Below, piece by piece: positions 53,437 to 61,902 of a stretch of 64,000 nucleotides of DNA; the stretch's first letter is position 1; each line of letters starts with the position of its first letter. Under the pieces are notes generated by a model. The model saw nothing but the letters and a program-made list of their open reading frames with translations, had not been told where the DNA came from and did not search any database. A program made the position numbers and the translations under genes. Source of the DNA: Streptomyces megasporus (GTDB lineage Bacteria > Actinomycetota > Actinomycetes > Streptomycetales > Streptomycetaceae); the NCBI RefSeq assembly GCF_000718985.1, contig NZ_JODL01000014.1, positions 1 to 64,000 of the forward strand. The letters run 5' to 3'.

Positions 53437-55518
53437 TCAGACGCCGATGTCGCGGCCGTCCGCACGCCAGACGGCGACGACCGACGGGCGGACGACCTTG
53501 CCCGGCCCGTCGGGCCAGGTGGAGGCCGGCTTCTCGTAGCTGGCGCCGTCCACCTCGCCCGGGTGCTGGACGGCGACGAGGACGCGCCGGTCCTGGACGA
53601 TCGGGCCGCAGGTCTCGGCGCCCCTGGGCACCGTCAGGAACTGCCGCACCTCACCGCGGCGTTCACCCGCGGTGGCGACGCCGAAGAGGCCGTCGTGCGA
53701 GCCCAGCGCGTTGCCGTCGGTGGAGATCCACAGGTTGCCGAAGGAGTCGAAGGTGAGGTTGTCGGGGCAGGATATGGGACTGACCTGCTCCTTGGGGAAG
53801 CCGCCGAAGTAGGTGGCCGGGTCCTCCGGGTCGCCGCAGACCAGGAACACGCGCCAGGCGAAGCCGTCGGCGGCCGGGTCGTCCCAGTGCTCCGCCAACT
53901 CCAGCACGTGGCCGTGCTTGTTGTTGTCGCGCGGGTTGGCCTCGTCCGCGCCGGGCTTGCCGGCCGCGCCGCGCTGGGTGTTGTTGGTCAGTGCGACATA
54001 GACGCGGCCGGTGCGCGGGCTGGGCTCGACGTCCTCGGGACGGTCCATCTTGGTGGCGCCCACCTTGTCGGCGGCGATCCGGGTGAAGACGTACACCTCC
54101 TCGGCCGTCATGCCGGGGACGTGCGAGGTGTCGCCGGTGGCCAGCGGAATCCACACGCCGGAGCCGTCGAACTCCCCGTCGTTCGGGAGCTTGCCGCTGC
54201 CGTCGATCAGCTCGGCGGGGCTGTCGCCGGTCAGCTTGGCGACGTAGAGGGTGCCCTCGTCCAGCAGCGTGAGGTTGTGCTCGCGGGCGGCGCGGCTGTT
54301 GCCCTTCATCATCCGCTTGGCGGAGACGAACTTGTACAGGTAGTCGAAGCGCTCGTCGTCGCCCATGTAGACCACCGGACGGCCGTCGGCGGTCAGTCGG
54401 GGCTGGGCGGCCTCGTGCTTGAAGCGGCCGAGCGCGGTGCGCTTGCGCGGGACGGAGTCGGGATCGTACGGGTCGACCTCGACGATCCAGCCGAAGCGGT
54501 TGGCCTCGTTGGGCTCCTTGGCGAGGTCGAAGCGGTCGTCGAACCGCTCCCACTTGCGCTCCGAGGCGCCGCCGGTCATGCCGTAGCGGGCCAGCCTCGT
54601 CTTGGTGTCGGCGTCCGCGACGGAGGCGGCGTTGGCGAAGTACTGGTTGAAGTTCTCCTCGGCGGACAGGGCCGTGCTCCAGGGGGTGGAGCCGCCCGCG
54701 CAGTTGTTGAGGGTGCCGAGCACCGTGGTGCCGGTGGGGTCGGCGGAGGTCTTGAGCAGGTCGCCGCCGGCGGCCGGGCCGGTGAGGCGGAACTCGGTGG
54801 TGGCGGTGAAGCGGCGGTTGAGGCGGTGACGGGGGACGGCCGTCAGCCTGCCGGTGCGGCGGTCCTCCTCGACCACGACGACGGAGAGCCCGTGCGCGGC
54901 CCAGGCGATCTCGACCTGCTCACGGGTGGGGTTCTCCGGGTCGTACCCGGGGAACATCAGGATCTCGTCGGTGTACTCGTGGTTGGCGAAGAGCACCTGC
55001 CGACCGCGCTCGCCCTTCAGCGGCATCAGGACGAGGAAGTCGTTGTTGTAGCCGAACTGCCCGGCCTGCGCCGTGGCGCTCTGCTTCTTCGGGTCGAAGG
55101 CGGAGGCGCCGCGCAGGATGGGGTCGCCCCAGCGGATGACGACGTTCTGGGAGTAGCCGGCGGGGACGGTGACCTTGTCGGCCGTGTTGGGCGCGACGGG
55201 CGCGAAGCGCAGACCGCGGGCGGCCTTGCCGTGCTTGCCCTTCTCCCAGCCCTTCTCCGCCGGCACGGCGGCGGGCGCCGCCGTGGCGTTCGGCGTCTGG
55301 CCGAGTCCGGCCACCCCGGCCGTCGCGGCCACGCCGACCACGGCACCGGCGCGCAGCACCGACCGCCGGGAGAGGGCACCGGCGATCACGTCGCCGACGT
55401 ACTCGTTGCCGCTGGTGTTGGGCACCTCGTGGAAGCAGGCGTCACCGCAGCGGTAGCGGCAGGTCAGGGCGGATCTCCCGCCGGGGTGCGAACCGATCAG
55501 CGGCAGCAGCTTGCGCAT
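53437..55518 (-). CDS. phoX: Tat-exported PhoX-type alkaline phosphatase
   Basis: Extracellular Ca2+/Fe-dependent phosphatase releasing phosphate from organic esters, 693 residues. A twin-arginine signal RRSVLRAGAVVGVAA starts at residue 51, after a 50-residue Cys-containing leader; such a long n-region is unusual for Tat signals but found in actinomycete PhoX. Family marks in the mature part include FANHEYTDE, LNNCAGGSTPWSTALSAEENF, MGDDERFDYLYKFVS and RPEDVEPSPRTGRVYVALTNN. The ATG at 55518 has GGAGGGG 4 bases upstream. A PHO box lies about 70 bases upstream, so induction under phosphate starvation is predicted. Confidence 0.92.
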   Translation of the reverse strand: MRKLLPLIGSHPGGRSALTCRYRCGDACFHEVPNTSGNEYVGDVIAGALSRRSVLRAGAVVGVAATAGVAGLGQTPNATAAPAAVPAEKGWEKGKHGKAARGLRFAPVAPNTADKVTVPAGYSQNVVIRWGDPILRGASAFDPKKQSATAQAGQFGYNNDFLVLMPLKGERGRQVLFANHEYTDEILMFPGYDPENPTREQVEIAWAAHGLSVVVVEEDRRTGRLTAVPRHRLNRRFTATTEFRLTGPAAGGDLLKTSADPTGTTVLGTLNNCAGGSTPWSTALSAEENFNQYFANAASVADADTKTRLARYGMTGGASERKWERFDDRFDLAKEPNEANRFGWIVEVDPYDPDSVPRKRTALGRFKHEAAQPRLTADGRPVVYMGDDERFDYLYKFVSAKRMMKGNSRAAREHNLTLLDEGTLYVAKLTGDSPAELIDGSGKLPNDGEFDGSGVWIPLATGDTSHVPGMTAEEVYVFTRIAADKVGATKMDRPEDVEPSPRTGRVYVALTNNTQRGAAGKPGADEANPRDNNKHGHVLELAEHWDDPAADGFAWRVFLVCGDPEDPATYFGGFPKEQVSPISCPDNLTFDSFGNLWISTDGNALGSHDGLFGVATAGERRGEVRQFLTVPRGAETCGPIVQDRRVLVAVQHPGEVDGASYEKPASTWPDGPGKVVRPSVVAVWRADGRDIGV

Positions 55519-55588
55519 GGGTCCCCTCCGGAATTTCGTGTCCGTGCAGGTCAGGACGGTATGGGCGGCAATGCGACGAGGAGCGACC

Positions 55589-55610
55589 GCATGGTGAACG
55601 GGCAGTGAAC
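55589..55610 (-). promoter_or_regulatory. PHO box upstream of phoX
   Basis: On the minus strand two 11-nt direct repeats, GTTCACTGCCC and GTTCACCATGC, match the Streptomyces PhoP repeat unit G(T/G)TCAYYYR(G/C)G. A weaker third unit GGTCGCTCCTC follows. PhoP binding would activate phoX. Confidence 0.85.
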
Positions 55611-55748
55611 CGCGATCGTGAGGACGGTTCCGGGCATCGAAAGCATCGCGCTCCGACACCGGAGGAACACCTTCCGTCGCGACCGCTCGTGCCGTCGGCA
55701 CCCGGCGTGGGAGGGAGAACACGGAGCGGGGCGGGGGCGGCGGAACGT

Positions 55749-55760
55749 TAGGATTTCCCC
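55749..55760 (+). promoter_or_regulatory. Candidate leaderless promoter of metG
   Basis: TAGGAT (55749-55754) lies 6 bases before the metG ATG. This spacing puts transcription start at or next to the A of ATG, and no ribosome site is present, both typical of leaderless Streptomyces genes. Confidence 0.6.
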
Positions 55761-57377
55761 ATGGCGGCCACTGGAACAGAGCAGCAGGGGGCGAAGGCGT
55801 TCTACGTCACGACCCCCATCTACTACGTCAACGACGCTCCGCACCTGGGCCACGCCTACACGACCGTCGCAGGCGACGTGCTCACGCGCTGGCACCGCCA
55901 GCGCGGCGAGAAGGTGTGGTTCCTCACCGGCACGGACGAGCACGGTCAGAAGATCATGCGCACCGCCGAAGCGAACGGGGTCTCCCCGCAGGAGTGGTGC
56001 GACAAGCTCGTGGAGGAGGCGTGGAAGCCCCTCTGGGAGCACCTGGAGATCGCCAACGACGACTTCATCCGCACCACGCAGGAGCGGCACACCGTCCGCG
56101 TCCAGGAGTTCGTCCAGGACCTCTACGACAAGGGCGAGATCTACAAGGGCGAGTACGAGGGCCCGTACTGCGTGGGCTGCGAGGAGTACAAGAGCCCCGG
56201 TGACCTGCTGGACGGCGAGGGCGAGTACGCGGGCGAGAAGCTCTGCCCGGTGCACAAGAAGCCGGTGGAGAGCCTGAAGGAGGAGAACTACTTCTTCAAG
56301 CTCTCCGAGTACGGGCCGAAGCTCCTGGAGCACTACGAGAAGCACCCGGAGTTCATCCAGCCCGAGTCGGCGCGGAACGAGGTCGTGAACATCGTCCGCC
56401 AGGGCCTGGAGGACCTCTCGATCTCCCGCTCCACCTTCGACTGGGGCGTGAAGATCCCCTGGGACGACAAGCACGTCATCTACGTGTGGGTCGACGCCCT
56501 GCTGAACTACGCCACCGCCGTCGGCTACGGCTCCGACCAGAAGAAGTTCGAGGAGACCTTCCCCGCCGACGTCCACCTGGTGGGCAAGGACATCCTCCGC
56601 TTCCACGCGGTGATCTGGCCCGCGATGCTGATGGCGCAGGGCCTGCCGGTGCCGGGCAGGGTGGCCGCCCACGGCTGGCTGATGGTCGGCGGCGAGAAGA
56701 TGAGCAAGTCCAACCTGACCGGCATCAAGCCGCAGGACCTCACCTCGCACTTCGGTGTCGACGCCTACCGCTGGTACTTCCTGCGCGCCATCCAGTTCGG
56801 CCAGGACGGCTCGTTCTCCTGGGAGGACTTCTCCCACCGCTACACCAGCGAGCTGGCCAACGACTACGGCAACCTCGCCTCGCGCGTGGCGGCCATGGTC
56901 GGCAAGTACTTCGGCGGTTCGCTGCCCGAGGCCACGGCGGACGGCGAGGCCGAGCAGGCGATCAAGGACGGCCTGGCCAAGGCCGTCGCCGAGGCCGACC
57001 GGCGCATCGGCGACGAGCTGGACTTCGCCGGCGGCATCGCGGCGATCTTCGACTTCGTCAAGCAGGTCAACGGCTACCTCACCGAGCAGGAGCCGTGGAA
57101 GGTCGCCAAGGACTCCTCCGACGAGGCCCGCGCCCGGCTGGCGACGATCCTCTACACCGCCGCCGAGTCGCTGCGCGCCTGCGCGGTGCTGCTCAACGCG
57201 GTGATGCCGCGCACCTCCGGGCTGCTGTGGGACTCCCTCGGCGCGGAGGCCTCGCTGGGCGCCCTCGCCGACCAGCACGTGCAGGACGCCGGCCGCTGGG
57301 GTCAGCTCCCGGCGGGCTCCACGGTGACGAAGGGCGCGGTGCTCTTCCCCCGCCTGGAGGAACCCAAGAGCGAGTGA
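55761..57377 (+). CDS. metG: Methionyl-tRNA synthetase
   Basis: Class I aminoacyl-tRNA synthetase charging tRNA-Met, 538 residues. HLGH at 28-31 is the HIGH motif and KMSKS lies at 313-317. A Cys knuckle (YCVGCEEY, later LCPVHKK) lies in the connective domain. There is no C-terminal tRNA-binding appendix, giving the short actinobacterial form. The ATG at 55761 has no ribosome site and a TAGGAT box 6 bases before, suggesting a leaderless message. Divergent from phoX. Secure identification. Confidence 0.97.
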   Translation: MAATGTEQQGAKAFYVTTPIYYVNDAPHLGHAYTTVAGDVLTRWHRQRGEKVWFLTGTDEHGQKIMRTAEANGVSPQEWCDKLVEEAWKPLWEHLEIANDDFIRTTQERHTVRVQEFVQDLYDKGEIYKGEYEGPYCVGCEEYKSPGDLLDGEGEYAGEKLCPVHKKPVESLKEENYFFKLSEYGPKLLEHYEKHPEFIQPESARNEVVNIVRQGLEDLSISRSTFDWGVKIPWDDKHVIYVWVDALLNYATAVGYGSDQKKFEETFPADVHLVGKDILRFHAVIWPAMLMAQGLPVPGRVAAHGWLMVGGEKMSKSNLTGIKPQDLTSHFGVDAYRWYFLRAIQFGQDGSFSWEDFSHRYTSELANDYGNLASRVAAMVGKYFGGSLPEATADGEAEQAIKDGLAKAVAEADRRIGDELDFAGGIAAIFDFVKQVNGYLTEQEPWKVAKDSSDEARARLATILYTAAESLRACAVLLNAVMPRTSGLLWDSLGAEASLGALADQHVQDAGRWGQLPAGSTVTKGAVLFPRLEEPKSE

Positions 57378-57410
57378 CGCGCACCCTGCGCGCTCCACGC
57401 CGAACCAACA

Positions 57411-57451
57411 CGGCCCCCGCCCGCCCCACCCGAGGGGACGGCCGGGGGCCG
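57411..57451 (+). terminator. Weak hairpin after metG
   Basis: 9-bp stem CGGCCCCCG (57411-57419) with CGGGGGCCG (57443-57451) and a long loop; position fits a terminator but the fold is modest. Confidence 0.4.
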
Positions 57452-57478
57452 CGCTCTGTCTCACGCGCCCCCGTCCCC

Positions 57479-57512
57479 GCACGCCGCCTTGCGTGTGCAC
57501 AAGGCGGCGTGC
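57479..57512. promoter_or_regulatory. Perfect inverted repeat upstream of the ImmA/IrrE-PIN pair
   Basis: GCACGCCGCCTTG and its complement (57500-57512) flank an 8-base spacer. It may terminate metG readthrough or act as a further regulatory site for the gene pair. Confidence 0.55.
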
Positions 57513-57522
57513 ACGCCATGTG

Positions 57523-57541
57523 GTGTGCGAAAATCGCACAC
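57523..57541. promoter_or_regulatory. 19-bp palindromic operator abutting the ImmA/IrrE start
   Basis: GTGTGCGAAAATCGCACAC is a perfect 8-bp inverted repeat around AAA, ending at the base before the ATG. An XRE protein encoded directly downstream makes autoregulation by occlusion of a leaderless promoter likely. Confidence 0.75.
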
Positions 57542-58648
57542 ATGGAGACCGCGCAGAGCTGGAACGAGGTGGGCGAGCGAGTCGCCGAGGCTCGTGAGGC
57601 CGCAGGGCTGAGCCAGGGCGAGCTGGCCGAACACCTGGGTGTGGACCGCACCGCGGTGGTGCGCATGGAGGCCGGGGACCGCCGCATCACGGCTCTGGAA
57701 CTGTTCCGGCTCGCGAAGGCACTGGACGTGCCGCCCGCCCATCTGGTGTCCCGGCCACCGGCCGCCCTGGTGTCCCGACGTACCGCGCTGGAACCCAACG
57801 CCGACACCTCGTCGCGTGAGCGCTACCGGCTGGACGCCCGCCTGGAGGAACACGCGCGCAACGCCGAGTGGCTGGTCGATCACGGTTTCCTCGTTCCGCC
57901 GGAGCCGGACCCACGCGTCGCGCGGGGGGCCGGAAGAGTGGACCCCCTCCGTCTGGCACGCGCCGCTCGATCGGTCGCCGAAGTCCCCTCCGGGCCGCTC
58001 GGCCCTCTCGCCGACGTGCTGGAGCGGTTGGGGCTGTACCTGACCGTGGTGGACGAGGCCGCCGAGGGCGCCTCCCTGCTGCTGCGCGGATACGGCGTGG
58101 CCGTCATCAGCGGCCGCTTTCCTCCGGGACGGCTCCGCTGGACGGCCGCCCACGAGCTGGGGCACCACCTCTTGCAGGACGAGTACCACAGTGACGCGGG
58201 GGTCGCGGCGAGTCGGGACGAACGCGAGCAGTGCATCAACCTGTTCGCCGGGGAATTCCTGTTGCCGGAGGCGGATCTCCGCCGTGCCTGGGACGAGGGG
58301 TCGAGCGTCGGCGAGGCACCCCGGGCGACGCTGATCAGGGTCGCGGCCTCGTACCGCGTCTCGTGGTCCGCTGTCGTGGCCCGCGCACGCCGGCTGGACC
58401 TCGTCGACAGCACGGCCGCCCGTCGTCTCAAGGCGGACACCCCGACCAAGGGCGACTTCCTGGTGCTGTGCGGCAACGAGCCGGAGCCCGACCTGGCGAT
58501 GGGGACAACGGGAACGCAGTGGCGCCGCGCGGCCCTGTCCGCGTGGAGCGATGGCGCGATCACGGCATCACGTGCCGTCGAACTGCTCTACGGCGCGATC
58601 ACCGAAGACGAGTTTCCCAGCCGGGAGCAGGAGGATGGCCTGCCGTGA
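57542..58648 (+). CDS. XRE/ImmA-IrrE fusion protein (putative antitoxin-protease)
   Basis: 368 residues. An XRE helix-turn-helix covers about 12-68 (AAGLSQGELAEHLGVDRTAVVRM). A metalloprotease-like ImmA/IrrE domain follows, with H204-E205-x2-H208 (AAHELGHH) and the downstream acidic helix NLFAGEFLLPE giving the third zinc ligand. The C-terminal 100 residues contain a helical accessory part. The ATG at 57542 directly follows a palindromic operator. The stop overlaps the PIN-domain gene by 4 bases. Such COG2856 proteins accompany mobile elements and predicted toxin-antitoxin pairs; they cleave or bind a partner. Regulatory protease or antitoxin roles are both possible. Confidence 0.85.
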   Translation: METAQSWNEVGERVAEAREAAGLSQGELAEHLGVDRTAVVRMEAGDRRITALELFRLAKALDVPPAHLVSRPPAALVSRRTALEPNADTSSRERYRLDARLEEHARNAEWLVDHGFLVPPEPDPRVARGAGRVDPLRLARAARSVAEVPSGPLGPLADVLERLGLYLTVVDEAAEGASLLLRGYGVAVISGRFPPGRLRWTAAHELGHHLLQDEYHSDAGVAASRDEREQCINLFAGEFLLPEADLRRAWDEGSSVGEAPRATLIRVAASYRVSWSAVVARARRLDLVDSTAARRLKADTPTKGDFLVLCGNEPEPDLAMGTTGTQWRRAALSAWSDGAITASRAVELLYGAITEDEFPSREQEDGLP

Positions 58649-59202
58649 CAGGGAGTTCCGGGGCGGACGCACCGCACGGACAGGTACTCGTCTGGGACAC
58701 CTCGCCGCTCCTCCACGCCATCAAGGCCGACAAGATCGATCTCTTGGCGGACATCGCGGCCCAGTGGCGTGGAGTACCGCGGCGACACGTCACCACGGCT
58801 GCCGTCATCGACGAGATCAGCCACCACCGCCTGCCCGTGGCCGGACTGGGTTGGCTGGAGACGGTGCACGTCGACGGCCTGAAAGAGATCACCGCTCTCG
58901 TCACGTGGATGGAGCGGGTCTCCGGGCAGGAGTCGAACCAGGGAGAAGCGACCGTCCTGGCCTGGGCCGAGGTCCACGGTGCGCTGCCCGTGATCGATGA
59001 CCGGGATGCCCGGCGCGCAGCGCGTGACGCCGGACTCGAGGTGTGGGGCTCGCTGCGGGTCATCGCCGAGTCGGTCAAGGAAGGCCGGGTCACCGAGTAC
59101 GCCGCGACCGTCTTCGTCGATGCTCTGCTGGACACGGGCATCCGTTATCCGTGTCCTCGCGGAGGCTTCGTCGCCTGGGCCAAGCAGAACGGCCTCTTCT
59201 GA
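58645..59202 (+). CDS. PIN-domain ribonuclease, putative toxin
   Basis: 185 residues with the acidic residues of a PIN nuclease: D18 in VWDTSPLL, E57 in VIDEIS, E101 in NQGEATVLAWAE and D118/D119/D121 in VIDDRDARRAA. The fold is closest in look to DUF3368/COG2405-type PIN proteins. GTG at 58645 overlaps the stop of the XRE/ImmA-IrrE gene, so both are made together, as in type II toxin-antitoxin operons but with the regulator first. Predicted to cut RNA in the cytosol. Toxicity is unproven; the C-terminal segment YPCPRGGFVAWAKQNGLF is distinctive. Confidence 0.82.
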   Translation: MTGSSGADAPHGQVLVWDTSPLLHAIKADKIDLLADIAAQWRGVPRRHVTTAAVIDEISHHRLPVAGLGWLETVHVDGLKEITALVTWMERVSGQESNQGEATVLAWAEVHGALPVIDDRDARRAARDAGLEVWGSLRVIAESVKEGRVTEYAATVFVDALLDTGIRYPCPRGGFVAWAKQNGLF

Positions 59203-59264
59203 CACTCGTCCAGGCTTTCGGAAAAGGCGGCGGGAAGCGGTTGGCGGCCGGTAGCGTTCGGCGC

Positions 59265-59666
59265 ATGACGGAGCGACGCGCGATCCTCAGCGGCTCGACG
59301 TTCGAGGAGCGGATCGGCTATGCCCGCGCCGTGGTCGACGGCGACTGGGTGCACGTGTCCGGGACGACCGGGTTCGACTACGCCACCATGACGATCTCCG
59401 ACGACGTGGTGGAGCAGGCCGAGCAGTGCCTGCGCAACATCGAGGACGCCCTGGCCGAGGCGGGATGCGCCTTCGCCGATGTGGTGCGGGTGCGGTACCT
59501 GCTGCCGGACCGGGCGGACTTCGAGCCCTGCTGGCCCGTCCTGCGCCGCGCCTTCGGCGAGATCCGGCCGGCCGCCACGATGCTCGTGTGCGGCCTCGCC
59601 GACCCCCGTATGAAGATCGAGATCGAGGTGTACGCGCGGCGCAGGGCCGGCCGCTTCGAGGGGTAG
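59265..59666 (+). CDS. RidA/YjgF-family protein
   Basis: 133-residue member of the RidA superfamily, in which typical members deaminate reactive enamines and imines. VSGTTGFDY and the closing KIEIEVYARR match, as does VVRVRYLLPDRADF. The conserved arginine expected near RPAATML is present (EIRPAATML). A TAGCGT hexamer 7 bases before the ATG and no ribosome site suggest a leaderless gene. Located 62 bases after the PIN gene but probably independent. Confidence 0.88.
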   Translation: MTERRAILSGSTFEERIGYARAVVDGDWVHVSGTTGFDYATMTISDDVVEQAEQCLRNIEDALAEAGCAFADVVRVRYLLPDRADFEPCWPVLRRAFGEIRPAATMLVCGLADPRMKIEIEVYARRRAGRFEG

Positions 59667-59695
59667 CCGGCCCGGCCGCTCCCGCCCCGGTGCGG

Positions 59696-60022
59696 TCAGC
59701 GGAGAGGACGGACGGATATCCGGTAGCGGAGGCCGTCGCCGTCGGGGACGGTGAGGACGTGGAGACCGCCGTCGGCCAGGGTCCGCAGGGCGGCGTGGTG
59801 GGCGGCGGTGTCGAGGTGCCGGTGGCGCAGGGCGCCGGCGGCGTCCGGTGGGCCGCCGGTACACGGGTGGACCGTGCCGGGGGCCGCCCACCCCGCGTAC
59901 GGGGGCGGGTCGATGCGGTCGGCCAGGCGTCGTGCCCGGGCGCTCGTCCAGCGCAGGGCGCGCCGGGGGTTACGGGCCCGGTGGCCGGCCGGTAGCCACT
60001 CGCGGCAGGTGCGCTCCTCCAC
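59696..60022 (-). CDS. Small hypothetical protein
   Basis: 108 residues, not recognised. The sequence is Arg/Ala-rich at first, then shows HHAALRTLADGGLHVLTVPDGDGLRYRISV, which looks like a small alpha-beta unit. GTG at 60022 with GAGG 8 bases upstream. It overlaps the 3' end of a small membrane-protein gene by 53 bases in another frame. Third in a row of minus-strand genes behind an HATPase. Its reality is supported by the structured C-terminus and third-position GC bias, but a shorter product is possible. Confidence 0.5.
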   Translation of the reverse strand: MEERTCREWLPAGHRARNPRRALRWTSARARRLADRIDPPPYAGWAAPGTVHPCTGGPPDAAGALRHRHLDTAAHHAALRTLADGGLHVLTVPDGDGLRYRISVRPLR

Positions 60023-60152
60023 GACGGTGGCCTCGCAACCACACGCCGGCGCGGGGAGAGCGGGCGGAGGCGATCGCGAATCCGGTCAGGGCCGCGCTGA
60101 CGGTCAGGATCAGCGTGCCCAGGCACACGGCGGTGAAGTCCACGTGGCTCAC
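59970..60152 (-). CDS. Small single-helix membrane protein coupled to the HATPase gene
   Basis: 60 residues. One hydrophobic segment covers about residues 7-27 (VCLGTLILTVSAALTGFAIA), followed by a basic tail rich in Arg/Gly/His. The GTG at 60152 overlaps the stop of the HATPase gene in GTGA, so translational coupling is likely. No family recognised. The coupling suggests function with the ATPase, but nothing more can be said. Confidence 0.55.
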   Translation of the reverse strand: MSHVDFTAVCLGTLILTVSAALTGFAIASARSPRAGVWLRGHRRGGAHLPRVATGRPPGP

Positions 60153-60577
60153 GTCCCTTCCGAGGGCGCGCGCAGCTCGAACCAGACGCGCTTGCCGGCG
60201 GGTTCCACGCCCCCGGTCCACGTCACGCCCCACGCGTGGCCGAGCGCTTCCACCAGGTGGAGCCCGCGTCCACAGGTGTCCAGGGCGTCCGCGCGGCGCG
60301 GGCAGGGGACGCCCCGTTGGTCCCCGTCCCAGACGGAGACGATCGTGCCCAGGCGCGTGACGGTGGCCTCCACCGACAGGCGGGGCACGTCGGTGTGGAC
60401 GACCACGTTCGTCACCACGTCGCTGACCAGCGTCCGGGCGGCGTCCAGCAGACCGTGGTGCCCGGCGGCCCACAGCCACGCCGCGACCGCCTCACGGGCC
60501 ACTCTGGGGGTGGTCGGTATGGCGGGGGCGATCAGCCGGTAGACGGTCGTGGGCCTGGCCGACGTGGTCACGGTCAT
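60149..60577 (-). CDS. HATPase-domain regulator (SpoIIAB/RsbW-like)
   Basis: 142-residue GHKL ATPase of the type used as anti-sigma or serine kinase in actinomycetes. The N-box is SDVVTNVVVHTD, G1 is VWDGDQRG, and GRGLHLVEALGHAWGV is the G2 region. ATG at 60577 with GGGAGA upstream. It is divergent from an XRE/DUF5753 gene that is followed by DUF397 genes; in Streptomyces this trio commonly occurs together. The target is unknown and kinase activity is not proven. Confidence 0.85.
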   Translation of the reverse strand: MTVTTSARPTTVYRLIAPAIPTTPRVAREAVAAWLWAAGHHGLLDAARTLVSDVVTNVVVHTDVPRLSVEATVTRLGTIVSVWDGDQRGVPCPRRADALDTCGRGLHLVEALGHAWGVTWTGGVEPAGKRVWFELRAPSEGT

Positions 60578-60812
60578 CTGCGTCTCCCAACGCGTTCTGC
60601 TTGCCGAGCACGCGCGCACACCACCGTGGCTCGGTCGCCCACCCCCGCACCGACACACGGGCAGGGGAGGTCAACTGCACTGCGGGTTCACTGGCGTTCA
60701 CGCTGCGCTACCGAGGACGATAGGGCACTCGGGATAAACATGACTACCGATTCACTGGGATCCATGTGGATCCTTGTGGACCGTGTCACCCGCAAGGGGC
60801 AGACTGTGGGCC
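60578..60812. promoter_or_regulatory. Divergent promoter region between HATPase and XRE genes
   Basis: 235 bases. GGATCC-ATGT-GGATCC at about 60757-60772, followed by TTGTGGACC, forms a symmetric element 40 bases before the XRE start and may be its operator. No ribosome site precedes the XRE ATG. Confidence 0.4.
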
Positions 60813-61667
60813 ATGCCACCGAGGACAGTGACGACCGCTCGGCAGCGGCGACTTGGCGCGGAGTTGCGAAAGATGAGGGAGGCGGCCGGGTACAACGCGC
60901 GTGAGGCCGCCGCACTCCTCGGCCTCGACCACACGAAGATCAGCCAGGTCGAGACGGCCCGCTTCGGCGTCAGCGCGGAGCGGGTGCGCTTCCTCGCCAG
61001 CGCATACGGGTGTGAAGACCAGGCGTACGTCGAAGCGCTCGTCGCCATGGCGACGGAACGAACCAGGGGTTGGTGGGAGAAGTATCGAGGCGTCCTGTCC
61101 CCGGGGTTCCTGGACGTCGCGGAACTGGAGCACCAGTCCTCCTACCTACACACGTACCAGATCGCACACATCCCAGGCATCGCTCAGACAGAAGAATATG
61201 CGGACGCGGTTTTCGAGTTCGGCTCTCCTCATCGGCTATCCAAGGAGCAGAAGGAGGCCAGAGTCGAGCACCGAATTCAGCGAGCAAAAATTCTGGACCG
61301 GGAAGAACCCTTCGAGTACACGGCCCTCGTACACGAGGCGGCGCTACGCATGCGGTTCGGCGGCAGGGAGGTGCTTCGTTCGCAACTCGACCACCTTCTC
61401 ACGCTTTCTGATCATCCACGATTCACCGTACGTGTGATCCCGTTCGACACCGATGGCTTCGCTGGTTCGGGTCAAGCCGTGCTGTATGCCGGTGGTCCTG
61501 TACCTCAACTCGACACCGTGCACTTGGACTCGACGCTGGGGCCCGTGTTCCTGGACGCGGAGACCCAACTCCGGTCCTACCGCAGCATGCTTTCCAGGAT
61601 GGAGAAACGCGCCTTGGGCATCAGGAAGTCACGGGACTTCATCAAGGAAATAATCCAGTGGCTCTGA
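60813..61667 (+). CDS. XRE regulator with DUF5753 ligand domain
   Basis: 284-residue transcription factor of the family abundant in streptomycetes. The helix-turn-helix lies at about 12-65 (NAREAAALLGLDHTKISQVE), and the rest is the DUF5753 domain (YQIAHIPGIAQTEEYADAVF, RFTVRVIPFDTDGF). ATG at 60813 has no ribosome site; message may be leaderless. It is followed by a DUF397 gene whose start overlaps this stop, the standard pairing. The DUF397 partner probably modulates it. Regulon unknown; paralogs control development in some species. Confidence 0.92.
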   Translation: MPPRTVTTARQRRLGAELRKMREAAGYNAREAAALLGLDHTKISQVETARFGVSAERVRFLASAYGCEDQAYVEALVAMATERTRGWWEKYRGVLSPGFLDVAELEHQSSYLHTYQIAHIPGIAQTEEYADAVFEFGSPHRLSKEQKEARVEHRIQRAKILDREEPFEYTALVHEAALRMRFGGREVLRSQLDHLLTLSDHPRFTVRVIPFDTDGFAGSGQAVLYAGGPVPQLDTVHLDSTLGPVFLDAETQLRSYRSMLSRMEKRALGIRKSRDFIKEIIQWL

Positions 61668-61879
61668 AAAGCGGAGGCATGGTGAACGACGTATGGCAGA
61701 AGTCGTCATTTTGCGGCGGGGAGGGTGGAAACAACTGCATAGAGGTCCGCTCCCACCCCGGAGAGATCCGGCTCCGGGAGAGCGAGCGGCCCGAACGGAA
61801 CCTCACCGTCACCCCCGCCGCGCTTCGGGCGTTGATCCTCGGCGTCAAGGCGGGCGAGTTCGACCACCTCACACGCTGA
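61658..61879 (+). CDS. DUF397 protein 1
   Basis: 73-residue DUF397 protein, opening WQKSSFCGGEGGNNCIEV and closing ALILGVKAGEFDHL. GTG at 61658 lies inside the end of the XRE gene with AAGGAA 8 bases upstream, giving coupling; an ATG at 61679 is the alternative. DUF397 proteins act as small partners of XRE/DUF5753 regulators, likely binding them. It has two cysteines. Confident family call; molecular action not known. Confidence 0.88.
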   Translation: MALKSGGMVNDVWQKSSFCGGEGGNNCIEVRSHPGEIRLRESERPERNLTVTPAALRALILGVKAGEFDHLTR

Positions 61880-61902
61880 CCAGAGGAGAGCGAGGCTCCC
61901 AC

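Noticed and set aside
59287..60126. 279-codon minus-strand frame antisense to ridA
   Set aside because: Arg/Pro/Ala low complexity, no ribosome site, covers a clear RidA gene.
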